Source: Paragordius varius (taxonomy: Eukaryota; Nematomorpha). Taken from it: a stretch of 64,000 nucleotides of DNA. Each line of letters starts with the position of its first letter. Within the stretch, counting starts at the first letter, position 1. Location: the NCBI GenBank assembly GCA_964247055.1, contig OZ176060.1, forward strand, positions 434,001 through 498,000, given 5' to 3'. A model generated the notes under the pieces. The model had not been told where the DNA came from. It saw nothing but the letters and a program-made list of their open reading frames with translations, and ran no database searches. Both the position numbers and the translations under genes were made by a program. Shown here piece by piece: positions 1-10,126 of this stretch.

Positions 1-819
1 TTTTGATAAAAATGTTTTTAAGCTAAAAATGTTTAATAAAAAGGATTTACTAAAACAAGGGTGTCCAACTAAATGCCTTCGCGGGCCGCATTTTTAACTC
101 AAAAAGACGTTTTTCATTCGAAATATATACGGGCATTCACATAATATAAGATTGCAAAATACAAACACAATATAAAAATTTTTTACCAATTTAATAGATC
201 CATTCATAATAATACGTAAGAAATATGATTATTACTAGGATTTTGTGGGCATATTTTTGCATATGGATTTCCAAATTTTTTGCGGCCCGCACAAAGATAC
301 TCGGAAGGCCGCCTTAGGCCCCCCAAATGTTAAATAATTTATTAGCGTTAAATTTTTTTTAAGATCCTATATAAAGTGTTAAATGACCTTTGTGACAAAA
401 ATGGTATATTTTTATAAATTTTAATTTATCCATAACTATAGATTTTTTAAGTTAGCCGCATCATCGATAAAATAAAAAATATTATCTAAACTCAAATTCC
501 AAAAATATGACATTTAAGAATAAGTCATTAATGATTGTGTATGGAATATAATTAAAAAAACTGTCAAAATGTGTTTTAACAAAAAATAATATCCTAATAT
601 TACGCTAATAATGGTTAAAAGTTGTATTCTTATTTTGATATTTATCATCAAAAATAAAACCGTTTTTATTGACTGGGAAAACGTTTTTTTTGAGTGGGAA
701 AATGTTTTTATTGACTGGGAAAATGTTTCGATTGACTGGGAAAACGTTTTGATTGACTGGGAAAACGTTTCGATTGACTGGGAAAATGTTTCGATTGACT
801 GGGAAAACGTTTATTTAGA
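1..819 (+). mobile_element. TA-type DNA transposon with 21-bp-repeat ends (family A), right part
   Basis: This is the right-hand part of an element that enters from outside the window. Bases 1-340 match 52,370-52,770 and bases 340-819 match 52,770-53,268, so it has the same make-up as the complete copy at 51,930-53,268: a hAT-like MITE in the middle and a right arm ending in about seven copies of a 21-bp unit (core GACTGGGAAAACGTTT) from about 664. The last bases before the next element (cgtttatttaga) lack the final CTGGGAAATGG seen in other copies, so this end is slightly trimmed. No transposase coding sequence is visible. The open frame across the tandem repeats only translates the 21-bp unit. 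Confidence 0.75.
58..312. mobile_element. hAT-like MITE nested in family A
   Basis: A short block of higher G+C content starts near AAGGGTGTCCAAC and GCGGGCCGCA and ends near GCGGCCCGC and ACTCGGAAGGCCGCC. Its twin at 52,443-52,725 begins CAGGGGTGTCTAACC. A CAGGGGTGTCC start with GCGGGCC near the ends is typical of hAT-superfamily termini. There is no coding capacity. Both twins sit at the same place inside family A, so the MITE inserted once and was then copied with its host element. Confidence 0.6.
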
Positions 820-970
820 TACCATTTCCCAGTCTAAATAAACGTTTTCCCAGTCAATCTAAACATTTTCCCAGTCAATCGAAACGTTTTCCCAGTCAAT
901 TGAAACGTTTTCCCAGTCAATAAAAACGTTTTCCCAGTCAATAAAAACGTTTTCCCAGTCAATAAAAACG
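664..970. repeat. Back-to-back 21-bp tandem arrays at the junction of two family-A copies
   Basis: About seven units of the 21-bp repeat (ATTGACTGGGAAAACGTTTCG and variants) run to 819 and are followed at once by about seven units in inverted orientation (822-970). The result is a palindrome of roughly 300 bp centred on TTTAGATACCATTTCC. The units lie just inside the element ends, where transposase-binding sites are usually found. Confidence 0.85.
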
Positions 971-1397
971 GTTTTATTTTTGATAATAAATATTAAAACA
1001 AGATACAAAAATAACTTTTAACCATTATCAGCGTAATATTAGGATATTATTTTGCAAAAAAACAATATTATTGCAATATTCCACTACACAATCTTTCTAC
1101 TTATCTTTGAAAGCTATATTTTATTAGCTGGATGAGTATTTGATGGTTTTTGAGATATTTTTAGAAAATTAATAATTTATTTATTTTATCAATCGTTCGC
1201 ATTAATATTCGGGGCTAACCTAAAATATCTAAAGTTTCGGATTGAATTATAAAATTTAAATGTATTTTCAACTCTTTACAATCAAAAAGGAAACCTTTCA
1301 ACTTTGTCCTTGATCAAAATACTGTTTTAAATAATTTTACGATGAAAAAGTTGATTTTAATGAAAAAATATATTGGATAAAATACAAATACAAAATT

Positions 1398-1562
1398 GAT
1401 TTTTTGTCCCCGTACAGTATGTTGAACCCAATCGAAATGGCATTTTCAAAAATGAAAAATTTTGTCCGTCAAAATATTATATTAAATAATATGAATGCGA
1501 ATGTCGAATTAGTGAATCTGATAAAATTGGCAGCGGGCTCCATAACATCGGAGGATAGTTGA
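1398..1562 (+). pseudogene. Transposase C-terminal remnant (IS630/Tc1/mariner DDE, E motif)
   Basis: A 54-codon open stretch ends in TGA at 1560-1562. It reads LSPYSMLNPIEMAFSKMKN followed by VRQN and ends ITSEDS. The pattern (L/P)PYSP.LNPIE..(F/W)...K is the third catalytic block of IS630/Tc1/mariner transposases, with the acidic residue in NPIE. The DNA-binding domain and the first two aspartates are gone. Only a poorly preserved open stretch lies upstream (1,240-1,397). It sits between the family-A arms, which ties those tandem-repeat ends to a DDE transposase. The family assignment is firm; a working product is excluded. Confidence 0.8.
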
Positions 1563-1869
1563 AAATGACAAATATGGTAAAGGCGGCAGCCGCTTTACTA
1601 TATATGTGATCTTTTTATAACATATACAATAAATGAAAATCATTTTTAATATATTATCTCAATTTGTCTCTCTAATAAAATCAAACAATGATTGATTTAT
1701 TCAGGTTTGTACAGTAATAGTTCAACTTTTTAAAAATAAGTCATTAAAGATTGTGTGGTGGAGTATATGGGAAAAATTGTCATTCAATGTTTTTTTGCAA
1801 AATAACCTAATATTACGCTGATAATGGTTAAAAGTGTATCTTGTTTTGATATTTATTATCAAAAATAAA

Positions 1870-2104
1870 ACCGTTTTTATTGACTGGGAAAACGTTTTTA
1901 TTGACTGAGAAAACGTTTTTATTGACTGAGAAAACGTTTCGATTGACTGAGAAAACGTTTCGATTGACTGAGAAAACGTTTCGATTGACTGGGAAAACGT
2001 TTCGATTGACTGGGAAAATGTTTCGATTGACTGGGAAAATGTTTCGATTGACTGGGAAAATGTTTCGATTGACTGGGAAAACGTTTATTTAGACTGGGAA
2101 ATGG
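1870..2104. repeat. 21-bp tandem array, right end of family-A element
   Basis: About eleven 21-bp units run to the element terminus. Left-hand units read ACTGAGAAAACG and right-hand units ACTGGGAAAACG or ACTGGGAAAATG, so point variants are shared by neighbouring units, as expected from unit-by-unit duplication. Open frames seen here on both strands merely translate the repeat and are not genes. Confidence 0.85.
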
Positions 2105-2106
2105 TA

Positions 2107-2253
2107 TATATTGGTAACACATTCAGTAATATATTAATTGTAAACAAATAGCTTTTAGGAGAAAAATTAAGGTTTTAAAAAAGTATGGTTGTCTAGAAAA
2201 AAATATTTGTCTTTATATTTTTACCTTTGTCCGTTTAGTTTTAGTTTTTAGTG
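2107..2253. repeat. MITE-1, right half
   Basis: This is the right half of the most abundant palindromic MITE of the window: AAGTATGGTTGTCT, a T-rich spacer, TGTCTTTATATTTTTAC, then a variant of TTTTGTCCGTATAATTTC and TTTTTA(C/G)TG before TA. The left half is missing where the family-A element adjoins. Confidence 0.75.
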
Positions 2254-2259
2254 TATATC

Positions 2260-2640
2260 ATAGTGCTTTTGGCCTTCACGATTAATTTAATATATTTACA
2301 CTTTTATTGTAATCGTTTAATATCAGAGTATGCGCCCATATGTTAATAAAATTTTTTTATAAAGGTAAACGCTATATATTAAAAAATATCAGTAAATTAT
2401 GTCATGAACTACGTATAAGCAAAACAGTCTTTTCCAAACATTTTAAATTTTGGATGAAGGCCTCGAAAGTCACATTTTCTCCTTAAAATCGGATAGATCG
2501 CTTAAAATAAAAAATTTCTGAGCTGATAGATACGTTTAACATTATCGAATTTGATATATATCATTTTTTTGTTATGATTAAATTTATTTTTACTATTGAC
2601 ATTATTCATATATAATTTTTTCATGAACTGTTGACTTTCT
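2260..2640. repeat. Dispersed repeat, also at 7,260-7,575
   Basis: The block containing CTTCACGATTAATTTAA, CAGAGTATG, ATATCAGTAAATT and CGAAAGTC matches 7,260-7,575 in the same order with many small differences. It has no coding potential and its class is not recognised. Confidence 0.6.
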
Positions 2641-2724
2641 TTATGAGAAAATTCTTTTTAACAAATTAAATATGGATATTTGCGTAGTAATAAAGGAATT
2701 TGTTCTCCTACAAAATCATTCATC

Positions 2725-3325
2725 AACAGGTTTTCGTTGGATTTAATAATGTCTTGAACTTTACTGTTAGGCCTATTAGATAAAGTTGAGAATTTATTTA
2801 AAGAGGTTATGAATCATCAGAAATAAAATCATCAATTCAAATCAAATAATTAAAAAACGATAAAATATCTATTTTTGATCAAATTTAATGAAGCAAGGAA
2901 AATTAATAAACCATTTAGCGTTTGTTTAATTATTAGCAGTACCGTATATTTATTGCATTAAATAAATGGCATATTTTCATAGTATCATTTAAGTTACTTC
3001 AAGGCTCTTGGAATACACTTAACTTACTAATAATTCAATAAATATTTATTCTTTATAAGAAGTAATAGGCACTTCTTCACTTTTATGAAGGTAATATATA
3101 TTTATAATTATCAATTATATAAAATAACACCCTTTCCTATAAAGCTGTTAAAGTCACCTAGATATTTTGCCTATAAATAACTATATCTTTAAAATCTCCA
3201 AATTTTTAATTATAAACACACAACCCATCTAGGATATTAGCGACTATGTCCCTCAGTAAGTTATGTGTATCAATAAAAATTTATTCTCCCTTTTAGGATC
3301 AAGTAATTATATATAAAAAGGTGCA
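2725..3325. repeat. Dispersed repeat F, copy 1
   Basis: It shares TCGTTGGATTTAATAA, GGTTATGAATCATCA, CACTTTTATGAAG and CCCTCAGTAAGTTATG with 31,660-32,500, and the last two blocks with 60,990-61,440. It is non-coding and its ends are not defined. Confidence 0.6.
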
Positions 3326-3329
3326 TATA

Positions 3330-3583
3330 CATAAAAACCGAAATTACACACACAAAACGTTAAAATTTAAAGACAAATATTTTTTTTTTATGAGACTACC
3401 ATACTTTTTCAAACCTTCATTTTTCTCATATAAATTATATAATTACAATTATAAAATATATAATTCATTCTATAATATGCAATTTTAAAACGATGAGTTA
3501 TATTTACAAAAATGAAGTATGGTTGTTTTTTACAAAAAATTTGTTTATATTACGTTTTGTCCGTATAATTTTAGCTAATACTG
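3330..3583. mobile_element. MITE-1, full length, TA-flanked
   Basis: A 254-bp palindromic element. The left end is CATAAAAACCGAAATTAC and the right end CGTTTTGTCCGTATAATTTT then AGCTAATACTG. TA lies at 3328-3329 and 3584-3585. The inner arms ACTACCATACTTTTT and AAGTATGGTTGTTTTTT are inverted. No ORF is present. TA flanks and size fit a Tc1/mariner-type MITE. Confidence 0.8.
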
Positions 3584-3611
3584 TACATATATAGGTATAC
3601 AATTATTACTT

Positions 3612-3880
3612 TTTCATTTGAAAAATTGTACGGGCAAACAGTAAACATATAAAGACAAATATATTTTTTTTAAACGACAAACATACTTTTTTAAATTTAA
3701 ACATTTTGAATCTTTATCGTTTTTGGTATAAGGAAGTAAAACACACTATTATATAAATTATAACGACAATTTATTGGGGAAAAATCAATGTTTGAAAGAA
3801 TATGGTTGTCTTTTAAAAAAAATATGGTTGTTTTATGTTTTTACATTTTATCCGTATATTTTCAATCTTTAAAGTAAGAA
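3612..3880. mobile_element. MITE-1, degenerate full-length copy
   Basis: Left arm TTGTACGGGCAAACAG and CATATAAAGACAAATAT; right arm AATATGGTTGTCTTTT and CATTTTATCCGTATATTTTC. It lies directly downstream of another MITE-1 copy. The outermost bases have diverged and the TA flanks cannot be assigned. Confidence 0.65.
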
Positions 3881-3885
3881 ACATT

Positions 3886-4940
3886 TTAAACGAAATTGTA
3901 TATCGTTTTACCGTATAAATGTTAGATTGGTTGATTTCCATACATGTTACAAAAATCAAAGTTTTATAAATATACATATTGGGTACTATGAGGAGCTAAA
4001 TGATCAAAAATTTATAAGAAATTGATACCAATTTATATCTGCTCGCTTAAGTTGCAATCAAAACATAACTTGTACACGAAAAGAAGTGTTAAAATTTTGT
4101 CTCTTACTAAAACCGTATAAAATGATTAACATTTTAACTATCCTTTTATTAACCTTAAACCAAACCATGACTAAAAACAACAACAGTGGCATAAAATAAA
4201 AAAGTAAAAAAAAGGCCATATAAAGACAAATATGTAAATTATATAACTACAATCATTAATATACAGTTGAATGTTTCACCAATATTTCATACACTAAATT
4301 TAAACAACATGGTTATTTACTCATTGTAGTGCATTAGAAAACAGTTTATTGCGAAATTAATATTATTAAAAAAAGGTTGTAATAATAAACGTTAACCATC
4401 AAATATAAAAAATGTGCAATTGAGGGGTAAAGTGTTTTATAGGAGGCCATTTTACTTTAAAACAAATGTTAATTTTGTTATAAAAAACATGGTGGCGAAA
4501 AAGTTTGAGATCAAGGTGTCTTTAGAATTTTACATTTTTACAAATTTAAAGAGTGTATATATTTAAATTTAGCCCAGTATTATATATATCTGAGGGATAC
4601 AAAACTACCTCAATAATTAGTAATAAATAACAGATATATTATTCACTTTTTTTAAATAGGAGGGCATTTTACTTATTTAATGAAAACGGAATTATTCCAT
4701 TTTTATGATAATTTATTTTTTTATCGAAATAAAAATTAAAGTATTTTGCGATCAAACCGGTGAAAGATTTCACCAAACCTTAGTGTTTTAAAAAATAATT
4801 TAATTTTAAACAAAATTCATCAAAAATATATTATAAAATGTATAAATAAGCTAAAGAAAAAAATATTTTCTTATTTTGTCTCTATGTGTTTTTATTGGTG
4901 CCCTATTTGATTTTTTACAGAAAAATAACCAGGAAATAAT
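3886..4940. other. AT-rich stretch without recognisable genes
   Basis: No ORF of note and no splice-bounded coding stretch was seen on either strand. A short piece near 4,490 (GTGGCGAAAAAGTTTGAGAT) resembles part of repeat L (26.6 and 51.5 kb), which suggests old repeat debris. Confidence 0.5.
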
Positions 4941-4944
4941 GTGC

Positions 4945-5330
4945 GCCGTCTACTTTATAAAACAAAGCCATTTTATGCACAGTAGCGTATGATATAAAAC
5001 AAATTTTGTCTATAAAGTAAACAAATTTAATGTTCAAATTATAGGAAAATGCATATTTCACACCGTATGTTGTTTTCAACTCCGACATTACTATATTGTA
5101 AATAGGCTAAAATTAGTGAAATGACCAAAGTGGGTACTGTATATATTCCATGTTTTTCTATCCATATAACATATAGGTCTTACGGTTTAATCTGCGTCAC
5201 ACGCTTTTTTGATTTACATAATTATCAGTTACCTTTCGGCCGATTACATTTATTAAAAACCGTTAAGCTCTAAGAAAGTAAAACTATAAAATATTTGCAT
5301 AGATATTTATAAATTATAAAAAAACATTGG
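4945..5330. repeat. MITE-2 and its conserved tail, copy 1
   Basis: The core has inverted arms around a TTTCACACCGTATGTTG block and ends AAAGTGGGTACTGTATAT. The tail contains TAACATATAGGTCTTACGG and AAAACCGTTAAGC. The same core-plus-tail order recurs at 17.5, 28.1 and 43.7 kb, and inverted at 13.2 kb. Non-coding. Confidence 0.65.
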
Positions 5331-5539
5331 CGACATAGTTGATTATTTCAGTAACATAAGTATAACAAAAAAATAAAATTTTATGAAAATGTAATATATT
5401 ACGATATTAAAAATATATTTATTTAAAAACATGGAAAAAACCATAAATAAAAATTACAAAATGATCATATAATTGGACACATATTAGGAAATATATTTGT
5501 TATTGCCTTTGTTTCCTAAACTCCCATGTTTATCTTAAA

Positions 5540-5825
5540 TGATATTAATCCATTTTCATAAATAGATGGCAAATATTGAATAAAATTACATTATTTTAGA
5601 ATTTTGTTTAATATTAATATCTAATTGATAATTTTTACATGCTTAATTATAGAATTAGGTTCGCTTTCAAATTATAAAAAAATTGTGATATAAAGCCATT
5701 AATGTGCTAAAAATGTAGGTAAGTTGGCCGTATCTTCGTTTAGGAAATCATCATTCTTTAACAAATTATTTTTAATTTTTGACTATTATTGGTCTTAATG
5801 TAAAACAAACAGAAGGTAAATAGTT
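5540..5825. repeat. Dispersed repeat G, copy 1
   Basis: It shares CATAAATAGATGGCAAATAT, TTGATAATTTTTA and TTTAACAAATTATTTTTAAT with 29,080-29,345, 44,255-44,522 and 51,635-51,790. The copies are old and AT-rich. A (TA)n microsatellite follows at 5,928-5,951. The remaining bases up to about 6,190 hold nothing recognisable. Confidence 0.6.
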
Positions 5826-6189
5826 TTATTGATAGTCAAAAGAAAAATATTATTATAATTGTTTTATATCAATCATAAAGTATATTTCATGTCCGAATTA
5901 ATTTACCTGAAAGTCACTCATTACTATTTATATATATATATATATATATATTTGAAATCAATTTAATTTTATTTTTTAAAAGATTTATGATTTTAATTAA
6001 ACCGCGATAAGTTTTGAATTATTACCTATAATTAGTATGCTTTTACTTGTTGGTTTTTTGTTTTATTGTTAAATACTTATGGTAATTATACAAATATTCA
6101 GTTAGTTAAAATTGATAGACCCACAAAACGTAAAATAAAGTCAATAATTTTTTTCTAAGTGCTTTAAATTAATTTTTAAATATATCATT

Positions 6190-7130
6190 GGTTAATATTG
6201 CAAAGTAGCAAAGGTTTATGCTAAACACAATCATTACATATTTCACAATTGTAACAATACAATTTTTATGCCAAAAAATGTTTATAAAATGGATATCTTT
6301 TAAATAATTCTTTATATTTTTACGTTTTTTGCCGTATAAGTTTGATATTTACTGAATCATGGAAGAATTCCCTTTATGTTGCTATTGATACCCAAATATG
6401 GACAAAAAACATCAGTCTATATATTCCTGTCTCCTAAAAATGTTTATATTTTTTAGGATGGTAAAATGTAGAATAATTGAGAGAATTTCGCATAATATAA
6501 AATGTAATTTATATCAAAATAATCGAATTCATATAAATTTAAATTATTTTTGCGACTTTTATATGCCAATTCTAGCATTTAAATGAATTACACAATAAAA
6601 TAATATAAATTTCCAACATATTAAACAAGATATAATGATAATTGAAATGTATTTTAATAAAAATATTTAGAAGAAAATCAAAACAATTTTTTCAGTCATG
6701 TACTTTGTTATTGGTGAGTCAACATTGTAACATAACTTTTTATACATTCCTAATGAACTATCTTTGATCTAATTACAATATATATTAAATATAAACATTA
6801 AAAAGATGGCATATACTTAACAACAATCTGTATATAGATTTAACCTTTTAGATTTATCTGCTATAATAAAATATATGCGAAAATGATCATTCACTTAGTA
6901 TATAGGTTTTAACAAAATTTCTATGATGGTAATTTACCAAATAAATATTGTTAGCGATAATACATACAAAATTATACGAGTAAACTAATGGATATAATAT
7001 TTGCATAGTACAAAAATATAAAATACTACAATTTTTATTATTATAAAGATAATTAATAACACATAAAATACTGCTCGTAGACTACTTGTTGTCGTGAATT
7101 CGCCTTGAAGGACCAAATATCAATTTTTTC
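6190..7130. repeat. Duplicated block H, also at 49,925-50,890
   Basis: About 0.95 kb matches 49,925-50,890 in the same orientation, beginning GCAAAGTAG..AAGTTTATGCTAAACAC and ending around CGTGAATT.GCTTGAAG. A MITE-1-like piece near 6,290-6,350 is carried in both copies (TGGATATCTTTT then an ACGTTTT-type block), so it predates the duplication. The ORFs inside are short and not conserved between copies. Confidence 0.7.
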
Positions 7131-7259
7131 TCAAAATGACTCAGCGTTATATTTTTTATCAGCTCGTGCTAAAACAATTAATTTATATCCTCTTCCTAAA
7201 GGCTTTTTTCTTAAATTATAAAATTGAAATATAAAAAAAAATTATTCGATAGGAAAAGT

Positions 7260-7690
7260 ATCAGGAATATCATAGGGCTTTTGGTTTTGATCTTCACGAC
7301 TGATTTAACAAAATTACACTTTAACTGTAACGGTTTATTAACAGAGTATGACAAAATTTGCGCACATTATGTTAAATATATTTTTTTTTGATAAAGGTTT
7401 AACGGTTCATTTGTAAATATCAGTAAATTTTATCATAAATTACTTATAAATAGACAAACAGATATTTCAAATATTTTAATTTTTTGATATAGACCCCGAA
7501 AGTCCCAAATTTCATCGCTCTTCATAAATCAGCCAGTTATTTTAAAATAAACTCCAAAATGCTGAGATTAATTTTCGGAGGTGTGATTGAAATGTTTATA
7601 ATTATCAATATATATATGAGTTATCAAGATTTAAAAAGCATGGTGTTTTTTAAAAAATATTTGTCTTTATATTTTTATAATATATATTAG
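7260..7690. repeat. Second copy of the 2.3-kb repeat plus MITE-1 right half
   Basis: 7,260-7,575 matches 2,260-2,640. About 7,595-7,680 is a MITE-1 right half (AAAGCATGGTGTTTTTTAAA, then TTTGTCTTTATATTTTTA) whose outer end is lost. Confidence 0.6.
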
Positions 7691-8230
7691 CAATCATATA
7701 ATTTATCTTGAGGGCGTAATGGAACTGTAAATGATATATATTAACCCGTGAACATATTTTTTTAGGTTAAATTTGTTTTAAGGGTGTTGAAATGTTTCGA
7801 AAGTGAATTTAAATTGTAAATGGTATATAATTAAATTACAATATGAGTAAGTATATATTGCTATTATTACCAAATAGCAAATATATACAACAAAGAAGCA
7901 GTATTATTGACCTATAGTTGATTTTTTCACTTTTCATTATTATTAGCTAATAATAATTTTCTTTGACTATTGACAATAATTAATGACTTTTAGCAAGGTA
8001 TATACTCATACTGTAATAATTTTTTCAAATATTGATTTTTATGATTTTCTAAAATAAAACGAATTAATATTTTATGAATTTAAATACTATTATTAAAATA
8101 AATCTTTTAAATCAAACAAATTTCATGCATTTAATTTACAGAAATGGATATAACTTTTTTATATCACTTCTAAGGGTTAAAACCAAAAGCATTATGAGAA
8201 TCCTGATACATTTTCCTATCAGAATGAATA
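7690..8230. repeat. Partial copy of repeat J and AT-rich DNA
   Basis: 7,690-7,890 resembles 9,430-9,630 (ATCTTGAGGG, GTAAATGGTATA, GTATATATTGC). 8,150-8,225 resembles the tandem blocks near 35.5 and 42.3 kb (ATATCACTTCTAAGGGTTAA, ATCCTGATACATTTTCCTAT). No gene is supported. Confidence 0.5.
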
Positions 8231-8345
8231 CAGTAAAAATGAAAATTATACTATGGGCAAAACGTAAAAATATATTGTCAAATGTTTTTTTCTAAAAAAC
8301 ACAACCCCATACCTTTTTAAAACTTAATTTATCCTATAAACAACA
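8231..8345. mobile_element. MITE-1, left half
   Basis: It begins CAGTAAAAATGAAAATTATA after TA (8229-8230) and runs through GGGCAAAACGTAAAAATATA to CTTAATTTATCCTATAAACA. The right half is absent. 8,346-8,990 is AT-rich without recognisable content except a (TA)n run at 8,652-8,674. Confidence 0.75.
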
Positions 8346-8990
8346 TTTATTACAGAAAATAACATATGACTATGTTATCAATTTAAATTTCTTTATAATA
8401 GCTAGAATTAAAAAATAATCAGGAGCATATAAAGTAGAATATGAAATATTGTGTTAAATTGAAAAAAATTTGACTTTCATCTGAAGTTTTGTATTTATTT
8501 TGATAAAAATAAAAATATAAGGAATATTTTCTTTACAACAGCTAATAGCCCTCGCTTACAATCAAAAAACTGGAGAGAAAATATACCTTTAGAAAAGCAA
8601 TAAATCGACAAAGTTTTTTTCAAAAATAATAAATTAAGGATGATAAGAAGAATATATATATATATATATATATAGGGATACCTATGAACAAAAATATATT
8701 GATAAAATTGAACATAATTGTGTTATTATATAAATTATAATTCAGCTTAAATTATATAAATTTATTATGAATTTTCGATTACTACAAGTAATCTTTGTCA
8801 AACGTAAAAATTAAAATATAAAAATTTAAAGTATGAAGTAAAAATATTTAAGGAGATATGAAACTAAATATTGATAAAAATTGAGCATTATTGTATTAAG
8901 TTGTAATTTAAAAGAATATATCGAGAGACGAATTCAAATGGTGCAATGACTATATCTTTTCTTAATTCAGCCTTATTTTTTATCATATTA

Positions 8991-9289
8991 CAGTAAAAAT
9001 TGAAATTATACGAAAGGACAAAACTTAGAAATATAAAGACAAATATTTTTGAATATAAAAGATAACCATACATTTGAATCTTAATTTATATAATAATAAC
9101 TCATTGTTTTAAAAACTATAAAAAAAGATATAAATTAATATCAGAATCAATTTCAGTATCATACGATTGTAATTTAATTATTTTAATAGGATAAATTAAG
9201 AGGTTTGAAAAAGTATCATTTATTGTCTTTTACAATAAAGAAATTTGTCTTTTTACGTTTTGTCCATAGTATACCTTTAATTTTTACTG
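8991..9289. mobile_element. MITE-1, full length, TA-flanked
   Basis: A 299-bp element. Left end CAGTAAAAATTGAAATTATA, right end TTTAATTTTTACTG, with TA at 8989-8990 and 9290-9291. This is the clearest copy in the window for defining termini and target duplication. It carries no transposase. Confidence 0.88.
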
Positions 9290-9850
9290 TAATATTTACG
9301 AATAATCTCTTTCGTTTTTAGAGTGTGCTATAATTCAAGGGTGCCCCCACAACGTTTGAAATAATAAAAAACTTCGTCAAATTAACCGGAAAGTGAAACT
9401 ATGAGGTAACCATACTTGTCAATCTTAATATTGTGTGCATCACCCGAACATAATTAATCTTGAGGGTAAATTTGAATTATTCAAGGGTAAATATGAATTC
9501 AAGGGTGAATTTGAATTATAAATGGTTTATATTAGCCCAAAAACACATGATTATTGTTTCAAGGGTGAGTGAATTGTAAATGGTATACTATTGTTAAATT
9601 ACAGTATGAATCAGTATATATTGCGAAAAAGTTTTTATTATTGCCAAATAGTGAATATACTGCTACCACGAGATGTCGAGTCGAAGTCTTGAAAAGTCTT
9701 GAAGAGTTTGATTTTCGGCGAATATTAGTCAGGTATTGGATGTGGGGACATTTTTGTTTAATTTGACGTACTATATTATAGCGTGTCTCGAATGTTAATT
9801 AAACGACTGCTATTGGGGCAGAACCCAATATAGCTCTAAATTAAATTTGG
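9290..9850. repeat. Dispersed repeat J, copy 1
   Basis: It matches 39,637-40,235. Shared landmarks are TTCGTTTTTAGAGTGTGCTA, GTCAAATTAACCGGAAAGT, AAGTCTTGAAGAGTTT and TTGGGGCAGAACCCAATA. An open frame at 9,569-9,766 is not conserved in the other copy. The class is unknown. Confidence 0.65.
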
Positions 9851-10126
9851 TTAAAAATTTGGCTTTCTACTTGTCGAATTTGAGAATTAGATCAAAGCAA
9901 GTAATCAACGCTTATTCCTTTTCAGGTTAATGAATTTTATTACATCAAATATTTATATTTATATGCAATTTGCGCAAAAAGTTAGTTTTATGGTTTTATG
10001 ATGATGGTTTTTAAAAGTATTTTTTTATCAAATATAAACACATACGTAGGATTATAAAAATTAAAGGAATAAGCCATCTACTTATTAGTTTATATCATAA
10101 TCAAGTCGTTGTTTCTCCAACATAAG

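Larger units (their letters stand above)
822..2104 (+). mobile_element. Family-A TA-type DNA transposon, both ends present
   Basis: Inverted ends CCATTTCCCAGTC / GACTGGGAAATGG are flanked by TA on both sides (820-821 and 2105-2106), the target duplication expected for Tc1/mariner/IS630-type elements. Each arm of about 380 bp has a 21-bp tandem array next to the end (822-970 and about 1870-2104), then a conserved block containing TAATATTACGCTGATAATGG. The centre (1,230-1,720) keeps the last part of a DDE transposase (1398-1562). The element is therefore an internally shortened derivative of a once autonomous transposon. Its right end abuts half of a MITE-1 copy. Confidence 0.85.

Noticed and set aside
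822-970. Regular short repeats that could suggest a CRISPR array
   Set aside because: Units are contiguous with no unique spacers, they lie in transposon arms, and the DNA is eukaryotic.
1919-2122. Open frame of FPSQSK-type repeats (also at 53,071-53,304 and 611-841)
   Set aside because: It is only the translation of the 21-bp tandem array; the array is a multiple of three long, so any frame stays open.
9569-9766. 65-codon ORF
   Set aside because: It lies in repeat J and is not preserved in the second copy.
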